64,000 nt of DNA, from assembly GCF_010668395.1 (NCBI RefSeq), contig NZ_WUEY01000007.1, positions 238,748 through 302,747 of the forward strand, read 5' to 3'. Below are positions 36,837 to 45,808 of this stretch, piece after piece. Position 1 is the first letter of the stretch. Each line of letters begins with the position of its first letter. The notes below the pieces were generated by a model that was not told the DNA's origin, did no database searches, and worked only from the letters and a program-made list of their open reading frames with translations. The translations under genes and the position numbers were made by a program. Source of the DNA: Martinezella lusitana (GTDB lineage: Bacteria; Pseudomonadota; Alphaproteobacteria; Rhizobiales; Rhizobiaceae).

Positions 36837-37730
36837 CTATTCCGGCACCACATCCGCCGTGCGCCGGTTGGTCAGATAGACGCCGATCACCACGACCGCC
36901 GTGCCGATGATGATCGGCAGCGTCAGCGGCTCGCCGAAGGCAATCGCCGCCTCGATGGCGACGGCCGGCGGCATCAGGTAGATCAGCGATGCGGCGCGCG
37001 ATACCTGCCCCCGGCGAATGAGATAGAGCAGCAGACCGACGGCGCCCATGGACAGGCCGAAGACCGACCAGAGCAGCGACAGGATCGCCGTCTGCGTGCC
37101 GTCGAAACGAAGGCCCTCGAATATGAAGGCCAGCGGCACGGTGACGATCAACGCCCCGACATACTGCAGGGTCGCGATGGTGCGCAGGTCGCCGGTTTGC
37201 AGATGCCGCTTCTGGTAGAGCGTGCCGTAGGTCACCGATACCATTGCCAGCAGATTGACGATCAGCGGGACGGCGGATTGCCAGAGATCGGCTGTTTCCG
37301 GCATCAGCAGCTTTGGCGAAATCGCAATGGCAATGCCGAGAAAGCCGAGCAGCAGGCCGACACGCTGGATGGGTTGCAGCCGTTCGCCGACGAGAAACGG
37401 CGCCGCCATGGCGGTCATCAGCGGTTGCAGCGCCGCGATGATGCCGGAGATGCCGGCCGGCACGCCCTCGGCGATCGCCCACCAGAGACAAGCCAGGTAG
37501 ATGCCGTGCAGGAAGATACCGGAATAGACGGCACGAAACACGCTCGACCAATCGCGCGGCCATTTGGCGCCGGTCAGCGAACAGAGCAGCACGAAAGCAA
37601 GTGCCGACAGCGCATAGCGCATCATCAGGAACGTGAACGGACCCGAATGCATCGAGGCATACTTGGCGACGATCCAGCCGGTGGACCAGAGAAGGACGAA
37701 AATCGCCGGCGCGAGCTTATCGAGGGACAT
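36837..37730 (-). CDS. EamA/DMT superfamily transporter
   Basis: 297 residues with about ten hydrophobic helices in two EamA repeats: the first opens LAPAIFVLLWSTGWIVAKYA, the second begins near residue 150 (LLAMVSVTYGTLYQKRH). Drug/metabolite transporters of this type export amino acids or other small molecules through the inner membrane; the substrate is not predictable. The start ATG at 37730 opens directly into the first helix. Single-gene unit. Confidence 0.88.
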   Translation of the reverse strand: MSLDKLAPAIFVLLWSTGWIVAKYASMHSGPFTFLMMRYALSALAFVLLCSLTGAKWPRDWSSVFRAVYSGIFLHGIYLACLWWAIAEGVPAGISGIIAALQPLMTAMAAPFLVGERLQPIQRVGLLLGFLGIAIAISPKLLMPETADLWQSAVPLIVNLLAMVSVTYGTLYQKRHLQTGDLRTIATLQYVGALIVTVPLAFIFEGLRFDGTQTAILSLLWSVFGLSMGAVGLLLYLIRRGQVSRAASLIYLMPPAVAIEAAIAFGEPLTLPIIIGTAVVVIGVYLTNRRTADVVPE

Positions 37731-38108
37731 GGAAATCGGACCGATATACGTGTGATGCGCGGGAGCCGGAATCGGGGATAAACTCGGGATGGCGCGCGGG
37801 GGGGCTGCAGGCTGATAGCCGATGGCAACAGCGTGGTCAAAATCGATCTGCCGAAAACAGCAATCAATTTTTCTTCACGCCAAACGGGTCGTCGCCAAGG
37901 CTCGGCGACGCCGATCCGCAACCCCCGAGCTCCGTCTGCAAAAGAAGCATATGCTTAAATTTTGATCCGCCCCGAAAGGCGCGGCTCGGCAAGTAAAAAC
38001 CGCTCTATCGCTAAATGCATGCAAATCCCCCGTTTTTTCGGCCCGGCGAAATTCGTAGGGGCAACTGCGCATAGTTCTTGCATTGTCAAAACTGTTGTAT
38101 TCAAATGA
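37731..38108. other. 378-base intergenic region between divergent genes
   Basis: No supported gene. Visible features are a GTCGCC/GGCGAC inverted repeat at about 37891-37910, an AT-rich stretch at 37945-37965, and a TTGCA..TATTC-type region just before 38100. Promoters for both flanking genes presumably lie here, but none is convincing enough to call. Confidence 0.4.
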
Positions 38109-39542
38109 GTGAAAAATACGGGGACCGCACCTTTGGCATTTGATGAAATGATAACTGCGGATGAAAATCCGCGCGCGCCTTACGAGAAATACTTCGAGTG
38201 GTACTCGGGCCAGGATAGAGGCCACCTCATTGCCAAATCCCGCGATGCGGAAAACATCTTCCGAAAAACGGGCATTACCTTCGCGGTCTACGGACACGCA
38301 GACTCCTCCGAAAAGCTCATCCCCTTCGACATCATCCCCCGCATCATATCAGGCAGCGAATGGCGCAAGCTCGCCCAGGGCATCGAACAGCGTGTCATCG
38401 CCCTCAACGCTTTCCTCTATGACATCTATCACAAGCAGGAAATCATCCGCGCCGGGCGCCTCCCGCGTGAGCTGATCGAGCGGAACGATGCCTTCCTGCC
38501 CGAGATGATCGGCTTCCGGCCGCCGGGTGGCGTCTATACCCATATCGTCGGCACCGACATCGTGCGCACCGGCGAAGACCAGTTCTACGTGCTCGAGGAC
38601 AATGCCCGCACGCCGTCCGGTGTCAGCTACATGCTGGAAAACCGCGAAACGATGATGCAGATGTTCCCGGAACTGTTCCACCAGAACAAGGTACGGCGGG
38701 TCGAGGACTATCCGCTGCAGCTGCGCCAGAGCCTCGCCTCGCTCGCCCCTCCCGGCTGCACCGGCAAGCCGCGCGTCGCGGTGCTGACGCCGGGCATCTA
38801 CAATTCCGCCTATTACGAGCATTCCTTCCTTGCCGACATGATGGGCGTGGAGCTTGTCGAAGGTTCGGACCTGCGCGTTATCGACGGCAAGGTGAAGATG
38901 CGCACGACGCGCGGCTACGAGGCCATCGACGTGCTCTATCGCCGCGTCGACGACGATTTCCTCGATCCCCTCACCTTCCGGCCGGATTCGGCGCTTGGCA
39001 TTCCCGGTATCATGGATGTCTATCGCGCCGGCCACATCACCATCGCCAACGCGCCCGGCACCGGCATTTCCGACGACAAGGCGATCTATTCCTATATGCC
39101 GGAGATCGTCGAATTCTACACCGGCCGCAAGCCGATCCTCGAAAACGTGCCGACCTGGCGCTGTTCGGAGCCAGACAGCCTGAAATATGTGCTTGATAAT
39201 CTTGCCGACCTCGTCGTCAAGGAAGTTCATGGCTCCGGCGGCTACGGCATGCTGGTGGGGCCGACGGCCACGAAGAAGGAGCGAACGGAATTTGCCGAGA
39301 AGCTGAAGAGCAGACCCAACAACTACATCGCCCAGCCGACGCTGTCGTTGTCGACGGTGCCGATCCTCGTCAATAAGGGCATCGCGCCGCGGCACGTCGA
39401 CCTGCGCCCTTACGTACTGGTATCGGACAAGGTGCGGATCATCCCTGGCGGGCTCACCCGCGTGGCATTGAAGGAAGGCTCGCTGGTGGTCAACTCCAGC
39501 CAGGGCGGCGGCACCAAAGACACCTGGGTTCTGGAGGACTGA
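38109..39542 (+). CDS. Circularly permuted ATP-grasp family protein
   Basis: 477 residues (GTG start at 38109; TTG 38133 or ATG 38148 are also possible, and no clear ribosome site decides). It matches the circularly permuted ATP-grasp type 2 family (former DUF404/DUF407): EWRKLAQGIEQRVIALNAFLYDIYH, GVYTHIVGTDIVRTG, VLEDNARTPSGVSYMLENR and KEVHGSGGYGM. Family members are thought to ligate amino acids or peptides using ATP. It forms a three-gene unit with the alpha-E and transglutaminase-like genes (gaps of 6 and 12 bases), a known conserved trio proposed to make or modify peptide tags; substrates are unknown. Confidence 0.88.
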   Translation: MKNTGTAPLAFDEMITADENPRAPYEKYFEWYSGQDRGHLIAKSRDAENIFRKTGITFAVYGHADSSEKLIPFDIIPRIISGSEWRKLAQGIEQRVIALNAFLYDIYHKQEIIRAGRLPRELIERNDAFLPEMIGFRPPGGVYTHIVGTDIVRTGEDQFYVLEDNARTPSGVSYMLENRETMMQMFPELFHQNKVRRVEDYPLQLRQSLASLAPPGCTGKPRVAVLTPGIYNSAYYEHSFLADMMGVELVEGSDLRVIDGKVKMRTTRGYEAIDVLYRRVDDDFLDPLTFRPDSALGIPGIMDVYRAGHITIANAPGTGISDDKAIYSYMPEIVEFYTGRKPILENVPTWRCSEPDSLKYVLDNLADLVVKEVHGSGGYGMLVGPTATKKERTEFAEKLKSRPNNYIAQPTLSLSTVPILVNKGIAPRHVDLRPYVLVSDKVRIIPGGLTRVALKEGSLVVNSSQGGGTKDTWVLED

Positions 39543-39548
39543 ACGGAC

Positions 39549-40490
39549 ATGCTGGGAAGAACCGCCAATGGCCTCTACTGGATGTTCCGCTACATCGAAC
39601 GCGCAGAAAACATAGCCCGCCTGGTCGATGCCGGTCAGCGCATGTCGCTGACGCGCGCCGATGCCGTCGATGACGATTGGGACGGAGTGCTGCAAAGCGC
39701 CGGCGTGCGCGAAGCCTATGACGAAGTGCATGGCAAGCTGACCGGTACGGACGCGATCGATTATCTGATGCGCGACCGCTCCAATCCGTCGAGCGTCATG
39801 TCCTGCATCGAATATGGCCGCAACAACGCCCGCATGGTGCGCACGGCGCTGACCCGCGACACCTGGGAAGCCACCAACGAATGTTGGATCGAACTGAAGT
39901 CCCTGCTCGGCAAGCGGCTGAAAACGGCCGAACTGCCCGAGACGATCGACGTCATCAAACAGCGCGCGGGCTTGATCCGCGGTGCCTTCCACGGCTCGAT
40001 GCTGCGCAACGAGCTCTATAATTTCGCCCGCATCGGCACCTTCATCGAGCGCGCCGACAACACCGCCCGCATCCTCGACGTGAAATATTACGTGCTGCTG
40101 CCCTCCGTCTCGCATGTCGGCTCCTCGCTCGACAATGCGCAATGGGAATCCATCCTGCGGTCCGTCTCGGCGCACCGGGCCTATAAATGGGCCTACGATC
40201 CCGAATACAAGCCGGCCAACATTGCGGATTTCCTGATCCTGAACGGGCAGATGCCGCGCTCGCTTGCCTATTGCTACGACAAGATCGTCAGCAACATAGG
40301 CTACCTCAGCGCCGAATACGAAACGCGGCTGCCGGCGCACGATACCGCCGAAGCGATCCGGCAGTCCCTGCAGCGGCTGACGGTCAAGCGCATCATGGAC
40401 CAGGGTCTGCACGAATTCCTGGAGGATTTCGTTGCCCGCAACAACAAGCTTGGCGCGGAGATTTCCGATGGCTACCGGTTCTATGAGTAG
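39549..40490 (+). CDS. Alpha-E domain-containing protein
   Basis: 313 residues, almost entirely helical, of the alpha-E family (former DUF403): LGRTANGLYWMFRYIERAENIARLVD at the N-terminus, then FIERADNTARILD repeating the same pattern near residue 165. The ERAEN/ERADN motif is the family's hallmark. It has no known catalysis and always travels with the ATP-grasp protein upstream, so it is likely a complex partner. Confidence 0.9.
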   Translation: MLGRTANGLYWMFRYIERAENIARLVDAGQRMSLTRADAVDDDWDGVLQSAGVREAYDEVHGKLTGTDAIDYLMRDRSNPSSVMSCIEYGRNNARMVRTALTRDTWEATNECWIELKSLLGKRLKTAELPETIDVIKQRAGLIRGAFHGSMLRNELYNFARIGTFIERADNTARILDVKYYVLLPSVSHVGSSLDNAQWESILRSVSAHRAYKWAYDPEYKPANIADFLILNGQMPRSLAYCYDKIVSNIGYLSAEYETRLPAHDTAEAIRQSLQRLTVKRIMDQGLHEFLEDFVARNNKLGAEISDGYRFYE

Positions 40491-40502
40491 GCGGACAACA
40501 TC

Positions 40503-41324
40503 ATGAGACTGACGATCAGCCACATCACCGAATATCGCTACGACCAACCGGCGCAATTCTCGCTGCAGCGTCTGCGTCTGACGCCGCTGACGGGTGTCGG
40601 GCAGACGGTCCTCGACTGGAAACTGTCTGTCGAGGGTGCAAGCCCCGAAGTGGAATATGACGATCAGTTCGGCAATCGCATCACGCTCGTCTCGCTCGAC
40701 GGCCAGCAGGATGCGACGAGGATCGTTGCCTCGGGCGAAGTCGAAACGCAGGATCTCAACGGCGTCCTCGGGCAGCATACCGCCTTTAGCCCGCTCTGGC
40801 TCTTCCTGCGCGACTCACCGCGCACCAGGGCCGGCAAGCTGACCAAGGATCTGTTGCGCGGCATCTCCGGCGACAACGACCTCGGCAAGATGCATGCGCT
40901 GATGGCGGCGATCCATGAGACGGTGGAATACAAGCCCGGCACCAGCGACACGGAAACCACCGCCGAGCAGGCATTGGAGAGGAAAAGCGGCGTCTGCCAG
41001 GATCATGCCCATGTCTTCATCGCCGGCGCCCGCGCATTGCGCATCCCGGCACGTTACGTCTCCGGCTATCTCATGATGGACGGCAAGAACGAGCAGGCCG
41101 CCACGCACGCCTGGGCCGAAGCGCACATTCCCGGCCTTGGCTGGGTCGGCTTCGACCCCGCCAATGACGTGTGCCCCGACGCCCGCTACGTCCGCATCGC
41201 CACGGGCCTGTGCTATCGCGATGCTGCTCCCGTCTCCGGCATGCGGATCGGCACGCCCGGCGAAACCCTCATGGTTAAGGTGACGGTCGCAAGCCAGGAA
41301 CAGACGCAAAGCCAGAGCCAGTAA
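40503..41324 (+). CDS. Transglutaminase-like cysteine peptidase family protein
   Basis: 273 residues. The N-terminal beta-rich part is the bacterial transglutaminase-like N domain (ISHITEYRYDQPAQFSLQRLRLTP). The core has the Cys-His-Asp triad region: KSGVCQDHAHVFIAGARALRIPARYVSGY (nucleophile Cys), THAWAEAHIPGLGWVGFDPAND (His and Asp). In this gene trio it is expected to cleave or transfer amide bonds made by the ATP-grasp ligase. The C-terminal 15 residues are Gln/Ser-rich. Confidence 0.9.
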   Translation: MRLTISHITEYRYDQPAQFSLQRLRLTPLTGVGQTVLDWKLSVEGASPEVEYDDQFGNRITLVSLDGQQDATRIVASGEVETQDLNGVLGQHTAFSPLWLFLRDSPRTRAGKLTKDLLRGISGDNDLGKMHALMAAIHETVEYKPGTSDTETTAEQALERKSGVCQDHAHVFIAGARALRIPARYVSGYLMMDGKNEQAATHAWAEAHIPGLGWVGFDPANDVCPDARYVRIATGLCYRDAAPVSGMRIGTPGETLMVKVTVASQEQTQSQSQ

Positions 41325-41325
41325 A

Positions 41326-41355
41326 GCAAAAGGGCGGAACCAACGCTCCGCCCTT
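41326..41355 (-). terminator. Rho-independent terminator for the arabinonate/ggu operon
   Basis: GGGCGGA / TCCGCCC stem with a T-rich run (TTTTGCTTT) on the minus-strand 3' side, 23 bases after the dehydratase stop. It also sits just after the plus-strand transglutaminase stop but has no T-run on that strand. Confidence 0.8.
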
Positions 41356-41377
41356 CGCCCGATCATAAGCCTCGATA

Positions 41378-43123
41378 TCAGTGGCTGTCGCGATTGTTCG
41401 GGATTTCCGAGCCGCGCGGGCCGACGAGGAAGTCGAGGTCGGCGCCGGTATCGGCCTGCATGACCGACTTCACATAGAGACCGCCGTAGCCGCCATTGAG
41501 CGGCTTGACCGGCGAAACCCAGGCGGCGCGGCGCTTCGCCAGTTCCTCATCCGACACTTCCAGCTGGATCGTGCGGGCTGGAACGTCGACGGCGATGATG
41601 TCGCCGTTCTGGACGAGCGCCAGCGGTCCGCCATCGGCAGCTTCAGGCGCCGTGTGCAGGATGACGGTGCCGTAGGCGGTGCCCGACATACGCGCATCCG
41701 AAATGCGGATCATGTCGGTGATCCCCTTCTTCAGCACCTTCGGCGGCAGGCCCATGTTGCCGACTTCGGCCATGCCCGGATAACCCTTCGGGCCGCAATA
41801 TTTCAGCACCATGATACAGGTCTCGTCGATGTCGAGATCGTCGCGGTTGATGCGGGCGTGATAGTCCTCGATGCTTTCGAAGACAACGGCACGGCCCTTG
41901 TGCTGCATCAGATGCGGCGAAGCGGCCGATGGCTTGAGCACGGCACCCTTCGGCGCGAGATTGCCGCGCAGAACCGCGATGCCGCCAGACTGCGTCAGCG
42001 CCTTCTCGCGCGGGACGATGACGTCGTCATTATAGTTGACGACATCCTTGACACCGGCCCAGATCGTATCGCCTGTGACAGTAATCGCATCCTTATGCAG
42101 CAGGCCCATCTCTCCCACGGCCTTGATGACGACGGGCAGGCCGCCGGCATAGTAGAACTCTTCCATCAGGTGCTTGCCCGAGGGCTGCAGGTTGACGATG
42201 GTCGGCACTTCGCGACCCAGGCGATCCCAATCATCCAGCGACAGGTCGACGCCGATGCGGCCGGCAAGCGCGAGGAGGTGCAGGACGGCATTGGTCGAAC
42301 CGCCGACTGCGCCGTTGACGCGGATGGCGTTCTCGAAGGCTTCCTTGGTCAGGATGTCGGAAGGCTTCAGGTCTTCCTTGACCATGTCGACGATGCGGCG
42401 ACCGGAAAGCTGCGAGATGACGCGGCGGCGTGCATCCACGGCCGGAATGGCCGCATTGCCGGGCAAGGTCATGCCGAGCGCTTCGGCCATCGACGCCATA
42501 GTCGAGGCCGTGCCCATGGTCATACAGCTGCCGGCCGAACGGGCCATGCCCTGCTCCGCATCCATGAATTCATCCAGCGACATCTCGCCGGACTTCACCA
42601 TTTCCGAGAACTGCCAGATCGCTGTACCCGAGCCGACGTCCTTGCCGCGCCACTTGCCATTCAGCATCGGGCCGCCGGACACGAGGATGACCGGGATATC
42701 GACGGAAGCTGCACCCATCAACAGGCTCGGCGTGGTCTTGTCGCAGCCGCCAAGCAGCACGACGCCATCGACCGGATTGCCGCGGATCGCCTCTTCGACA
42801 TCCATGGCCGCGAGGTTGCGGAACATCATCGCCGTCGGGCGAAGCGTGCTTTCACCGACGGAGAAGACCGGGAACTCGACTGGGAAACCGCCGGCCTCGT
42901 AGACGCCGCGCTTTACGCGTTCGGCAAGATCGCGCAGATGCGCGTTGCAGGGCGTCAGCTCAGACCAGGTATTACAGATGCCGATGATCGGGCGGCCGTC
43001 GAAGGTGTCGGCCGGCAGGCCCTGGTTCTTCATCCAGGAGCGATGCATGATCGCGTTCTTGCCGGTGCCGCCGAACCAATCATAAGAGCGCAGTCTGCGC
43101 GGCCATTCAGCTTTCTTCTTCAT
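41378..43123 (-). CDS. L-arabinonate dehydratase (IlvD/EDD family)
   Basis: 581 residues, [2Fe-2S] cluster-dependent sugar-acid dehydratase. Cluster cysteines are visible at Cys59 (WSELTPCN), Cys127 (GGCDKTTPS) and in RSAGSCMTMGTASTMAS; the catalytic serine is in ARMSGTAYG. The N-terminus MKKKAEWPRRLRS and overall wording are those of the rhizobial L-arabinonate dehydratase rather than of the biosynthetic IlvD. It would convert L-arabinonate (or D-fuconate/galactonate-like acids) to the 2-keto-3-deoxy acid. Last gene of the chvE-gguABC-aldehyde dehydrogenase operon, fitting non-phosphorylative L-arabinose catabolism. Confidence 0.87.
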   Translation of the reverse strand: MKKKAEWPRRLRSYDWFGGTGKNAIMHRSWMKNQGLPADTFDGRPIIGICNTWSELTPCNAHLRDLAERVKRGVYEAGGFPVEFPVFSVGESTLRPTAMMFRNLAAMDVEEAIRGNPVDGVVLLGGCDKTTPSLLMGAASVDIPVILVSGGPMLNGKWRGKDVGSGTAIWQFSEMVKSGEMSLDEFMDAEQGMARSAGSCMTMGTASTMASMAEALGMTLPGNAAIPAVDARRRVISQLSGRRIVDMVKEDLKPSDILTKEAFENAIRVNGAVGGSTNAVLHLLALAGRIGVDLSLDDWDRLGREVPTIVNLQPSGKHLMEEFYYAGGLPVVIKAVGEMGLLHKDAITVTGDTIWAGVKDVVNYNDDVIVPREKALTQSGGIAVLRGNLAPKGAVLKPSAASPHLMQHKGRAVVFESIEDYHARINRDDLDIDETCIMVLKYCGPKGYPGMAEVGNMGLPPKVLKKGITDMIRISDARMSGTAYGTVILHTAPEAADGGPLALVQNGDIIAVDVPARTIQLEVSDEELAKRRAAWVSPVKPLNGGYGGLYVKSVMQADTGADLDFLVGPRGSEIPNNRDSH

Positions 43124-43186
43124 AGTCTCAGTACCTTTTGCGTCGCCCGGGCCGCCTCGTTCGCGCCCGGGTCTTGAAGTAAGCGG

Positions 43187-44620
43187 TCAGGCCAGCGTGT
43201 AGGCGGTCTTGACCGTGGTGAAGAATTCGGCGGCGTACTTGCCCTGCTCGCGCGGACCGAAGGACGAGCCCTTGCGGCCACCGAACGGCACATGGAAATC
43301 GACGCCCGCCGTCGGCAGGTTGACCATAACCATGCCGGCTTCGGCATTGCGCTTGAAATGCGTCGCATGTTTCAGGCTTGTCGTGGCGATGCCGGAAGAC
43401 AAGCCGAACGGCGTGTCGTTGGCGGTCGCCAGCGCCTCGTCGTAATCCTTCACCCGGATGACCGAGGCAACCGGCCCGAAGATCTCCTCGCGGCTGATGC
43501 GCATCTGGTTCGTCGCTTCGGTGAAGAGCGTCGGCTGCAGATAGAAGCCGGGCGTCTCGCGGCTGATGAGTTCGCCGCCGAAGGCAAGCTTGGCGCCTTC
43601 TTGGCGGCCGATCTCGATATAGTCGGTGTCGGTCTTCAGCTGCTTGGCATCGACGACCGGGCCGATATGGGTGCCGGCCTTGATGGCGTTGTCGACATTC
43701 AGCGTCTTCAGCTTTTCCGTCAGCGCTGCCACGAACTTGTCGTGGATGCCTTCGGTGACGATCAGGCGTGACGATGCCGTGCAGCGCTGGCCGGTCGAGA
43801 AGAAGGCGGAGTTTGCAGCAGCCTCAACGGCGACTGTAAGATCGGCGTCGTCAAGCACGACCATCGGGTTCTTGCCGCCCATTTCGAGCTGGTACTTGCG
43901 GCCATGCTCGACGGAGGAGAGCGCCACGCGCTTGCCGGTGCCGACCGAGCCCGTGAAGGTGAGGCCCGACAGAACCGGGCTGTCGAGCATCGCCTGGCCG
44001 ACAACCGAGCCCTTGCCCATGACGAGATTCAACACGCCTTTCGGCAGGCCGGCCCGATGCAGGATATCGACGATCGCCCAGGAGCAGCCGGGCACCAGAT
44101 CGGCCGGCTTGAAGACGATGGTGTTGCCGTAGCAGAGCGCCGGCGCGATCTTCCAGGCCGGAATGGCGATCGGAAAATTCCAGGGCGTGATGATGCCGAT
44201 GACGCCAAGCGGCTCGCGGGTGATCTCGACGCCGATATTCGGACGCACGGAGGGAAGCACCTCGCCCGCAAGACGCAACGCCTCGCCGGCAAAGAAATCG
44301 AAGATCTGCGCGGCGCGGATGGTCTCGCCGATCGCCTCGGGCAGCGTCTTGCCCTCTTCGCGGGCGAGCAGCGCGCCGAGTTCGTCCTTACGCGCCAGGA
44401 TCTCGTCGCTGGTCTTCCTCAGGATGGAATGACGCTCGAGAATGCCCGAACGAGACCAGGCCGGAAAGGCGGCCTTGGCGGCAGCGATGGCGTCGGCGAC
44501 GTCCTGAACGCTGGCACTGGCATAAAGGCCGACGACCTCGTTGGTGTCAGACGGGTTGATGTTTTCGGCACCGGTCGAACCGGTCCACTCGCCGGCGATC
44601 AGATTCTGATGAATGGTCAT
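43187..44620 (-). CDS. Aldehyde dehydrogenase, probable alpha-ketoglutarate semialdehyde dehydrogenase
   Basis: 477 residues of the NAD(P) aldehyde dehydrogenase superfamily: ITPWNFPIAIPAWKIAPAL, the cofactor loop FTGSVGTGKRV, the general-base Glu in LEMGGKNP and the nucleophilic Cys in TGQRCTASSRL. The C-terminus has PFGGRKGSSFGPREQG. Between gguC (a 2-keto-3-deoxyarabinonate dehydratase-like gene) and the arabinonate dehydratase, oxidation of alpha-ketoglutarate semialdehyde to 2-oxoglutarate is the natural reaction. Assignment rests on context. Confidence 0.85.
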   Translation of the reverse strand: MTIHQNLIAGEWTGSTGAENINPSDTNEVVGLYASASVQDVADAIAAAKAAFPAWSRSGILERHSILRKTSDEILARKDELGALLAREEGKTLPEAIGETIRAAQIFDFFAGEALRLAGEVLPSVRPNIGVEITREPLGVIGIITPWNFPIAIPAWKIAPALCYGNTIVFKPADLVPGCSWAIVDILHRAGLPKGVLNLVMGKGSVVGQAMLDSPVLSGLTFTGSVGTGKRVALSSVEHGRKYQLEMGGKNPMVVLDDADLTVAVEAAANSAFFSTGQRCTASSRLIVTEGIHDKFVAALTEKLKTLNVDNAIKAGTHIGPVVDAKQLKTDTDYIEIGRQEGAKLAFGGELISRETPGFYLQPTLFTEATNQMRISREEIFGPVASVIRVKDYDEALATANDTPFGLSSGIATTSLKHATHFKRNAEAGMVMVNLPTAGVDFHVPFGGRKGSSFGPREQGKYAAEFFTTVKTAYTLA

Positions 44621-44686
44621 GGCGTCATGCCTTCCTGGATCGTGTTGGAAACGCCCGGCCGGTCGTTTGCGGCCGAGCTCGACGAA

Positions 44687-45694
44687 TTACAGCTGGCGAA
44701 CAGCTACGGTCTCTTCGGCGGCAACCGCCAGCGGATTGCGCAGCGGCAGGCCGAATTCGGCAACTTCGATCTCGAACACATCGCCTGCTTCCGGCTTGAT
44801 GCCTTCTGCGAAGGAGAGCGTCGCCGTGCCGAACATATGGACATGAACGTCGCCGGGGGTGCGGAACAGGCCGTATTTGAAGTGGTGATATTCGAGGTTT
44901 GCGAAGGTGTGCGACATGTTCGCCTCTCCCGACAGGAACGGCTTTTCGAAGATCACCTTGTCACCGCGCCTGATGCGCGACGTGCCGCGAATATCCTCCG
45001 GCGCCGCGCCGATGCGGATTTCCGGACCAAAGCTCGCGGGACGCAGCTTGGAATGCGCGAGATAGAGATAGTTGATCCGCTCGGTGACGTGATCGGAGAA
45101 TTCGTTCGACAGCGCAAAGCCGATGCGGAACGGCGAGCCGTCCTTGGCGATAACATAGATGCCGGCCATCTCCGGCTCCTCACCGCCGTCGAGCGCGAAG
45201 GACGGCGACACTAGCGCCGCACCCGGGGCTGCGGCGCCGTAGCCGTTGCCCTTGTAGAACCATTCCGGCTGCACACCCTTTTCTCCATCCTTGGGCTTGC
45301 CGCCCTCGATGCCCATCCTGAACATCTTCATGGAGTCTGTCAGCGTCTCTTCGGCCGCTTCCGTCGTCTTCTTGTGCATGGAGTCGCGCGTGGCGGCAGA
45401 GCCGAGATGCGTCAGGCCCGTGCCCGTCAGATGCAGGTGCGCAGCGTCCGGATGGGTGATCGGCGGCAGGAAACGGCCTTCGGCATAGACCTTTTCAAGA
45501 TCGACCACCTCGCCGAGACCATGCGCCTCGATGACGGATGCCAGCGACTTGCCGCTATCGGCGGCCTCCAGGGCAAGCTTGTAGACGCTGCCACCGTTGA
45601 CGACGGCCTTGGCGATATCGCCGGGGCCGTTGCGGACGGCAACGACGATCTCGCCGTTCGAACCCTTGATCTGCGAGATGAGCATATATTTCAT
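44687..45694 (-). CDS. gguC: GguC / AraD1-family protein, probable 2-keto-3-deoxy-L-arabinonate dehydratase
   Basis: 335 residues of the fumarylacetoacetate hydrolase-like AraD1 family. Visible landmarks: LPPITHPDAAHLHLTGTGLTHLGSA, EWFYKGNG, EPEMAGIYVI and GFALSNEFSDHVTE with clustered acidic metal ligands. In Agrobacterium the gene third after the ChvE-linked transporter genes is gguC; related AraD1 enzymes dehydrate 2-keto-3-deoxy-L-arabinonate. This fits exactly with the neighbouring arabinonate dehydratase and aldehyde dehydrogenase. The 108-base gap to gguB contains two hairpins. Confidence 0.9.
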   Translation of the reverse strand: MKYMLISQIKGSNGEIVVAVRNGPGDIAKAVVNGGSVYKLALEAADSGKSLASVIEAHGLGEVVDLEKVYAEGRFLPPITHPDAAHLHLTGTGLTHLGSAATRDSMHKKTTEAAEETLTDSMKMFRMGIEGGKPKDGEKGVQPEWFYKGNGYGAAAPGAALVSPSFALDGGEEPEMAGIYVIAKDGSPFRIGFALSNEFSDHVTERINYLYLAHSKLRPASFGPEIRIGAAPEDIRGTSRIRRGDKVIFEKPFLSGEANMSHTFANLEYHHFKYGLFRTPGDVHVHMFGTATLSFAEGIKPEAGDVFEIEVAEFGLPLRNPLAVAAEETVAVRQL

Positions 45695-45733
45695 CCTTTC
45701 CTAACGGACAGAGATCGGATGCAGTTTGCCGTT

Positions 45734-45808
45734 CCGGCTCTCAGCGAGAGCCGGACTCTGTCATGGATTTGGTTTAAAAGCTTCGGCTGGTCGCTTGAGC
45801 GATCAGCC
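45734..45808 (-). promoter_or_regulatory. Two intercistronic hairpins between gguB and gguC
   Basis: CCGGCTCTC / GAGAGCCGG (45734-45754) and GGCTGATCGCT / GCGACCAGCC (45785-45808). The second spans the gguB stop codon and is followed on the minus strand by GAAGCTTTTAAA, so partial termination or 3'-end protection is plausible. Confidence 0.6.

Noticed and set aside
35053..37563. 836-codon minus-strand frame across rhlE and the DMT gene
   Set aside because: Shadow of two well-supported genes and crosses a strong bidirectional terminator.
38060..38100. Possible sigma-54 promoter (GCGCATAGTTCTTGCA) before the ATP-grasp gene
   Set aside because: The GG of the -24 element is missing at the required 10-base distance from the GC of -12.
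38349..40778. 809-codon minus-strand frame opposite the ATP-grasp/alpha-E genes
   Set aside because: Antisense shadow with no recognisable domain.
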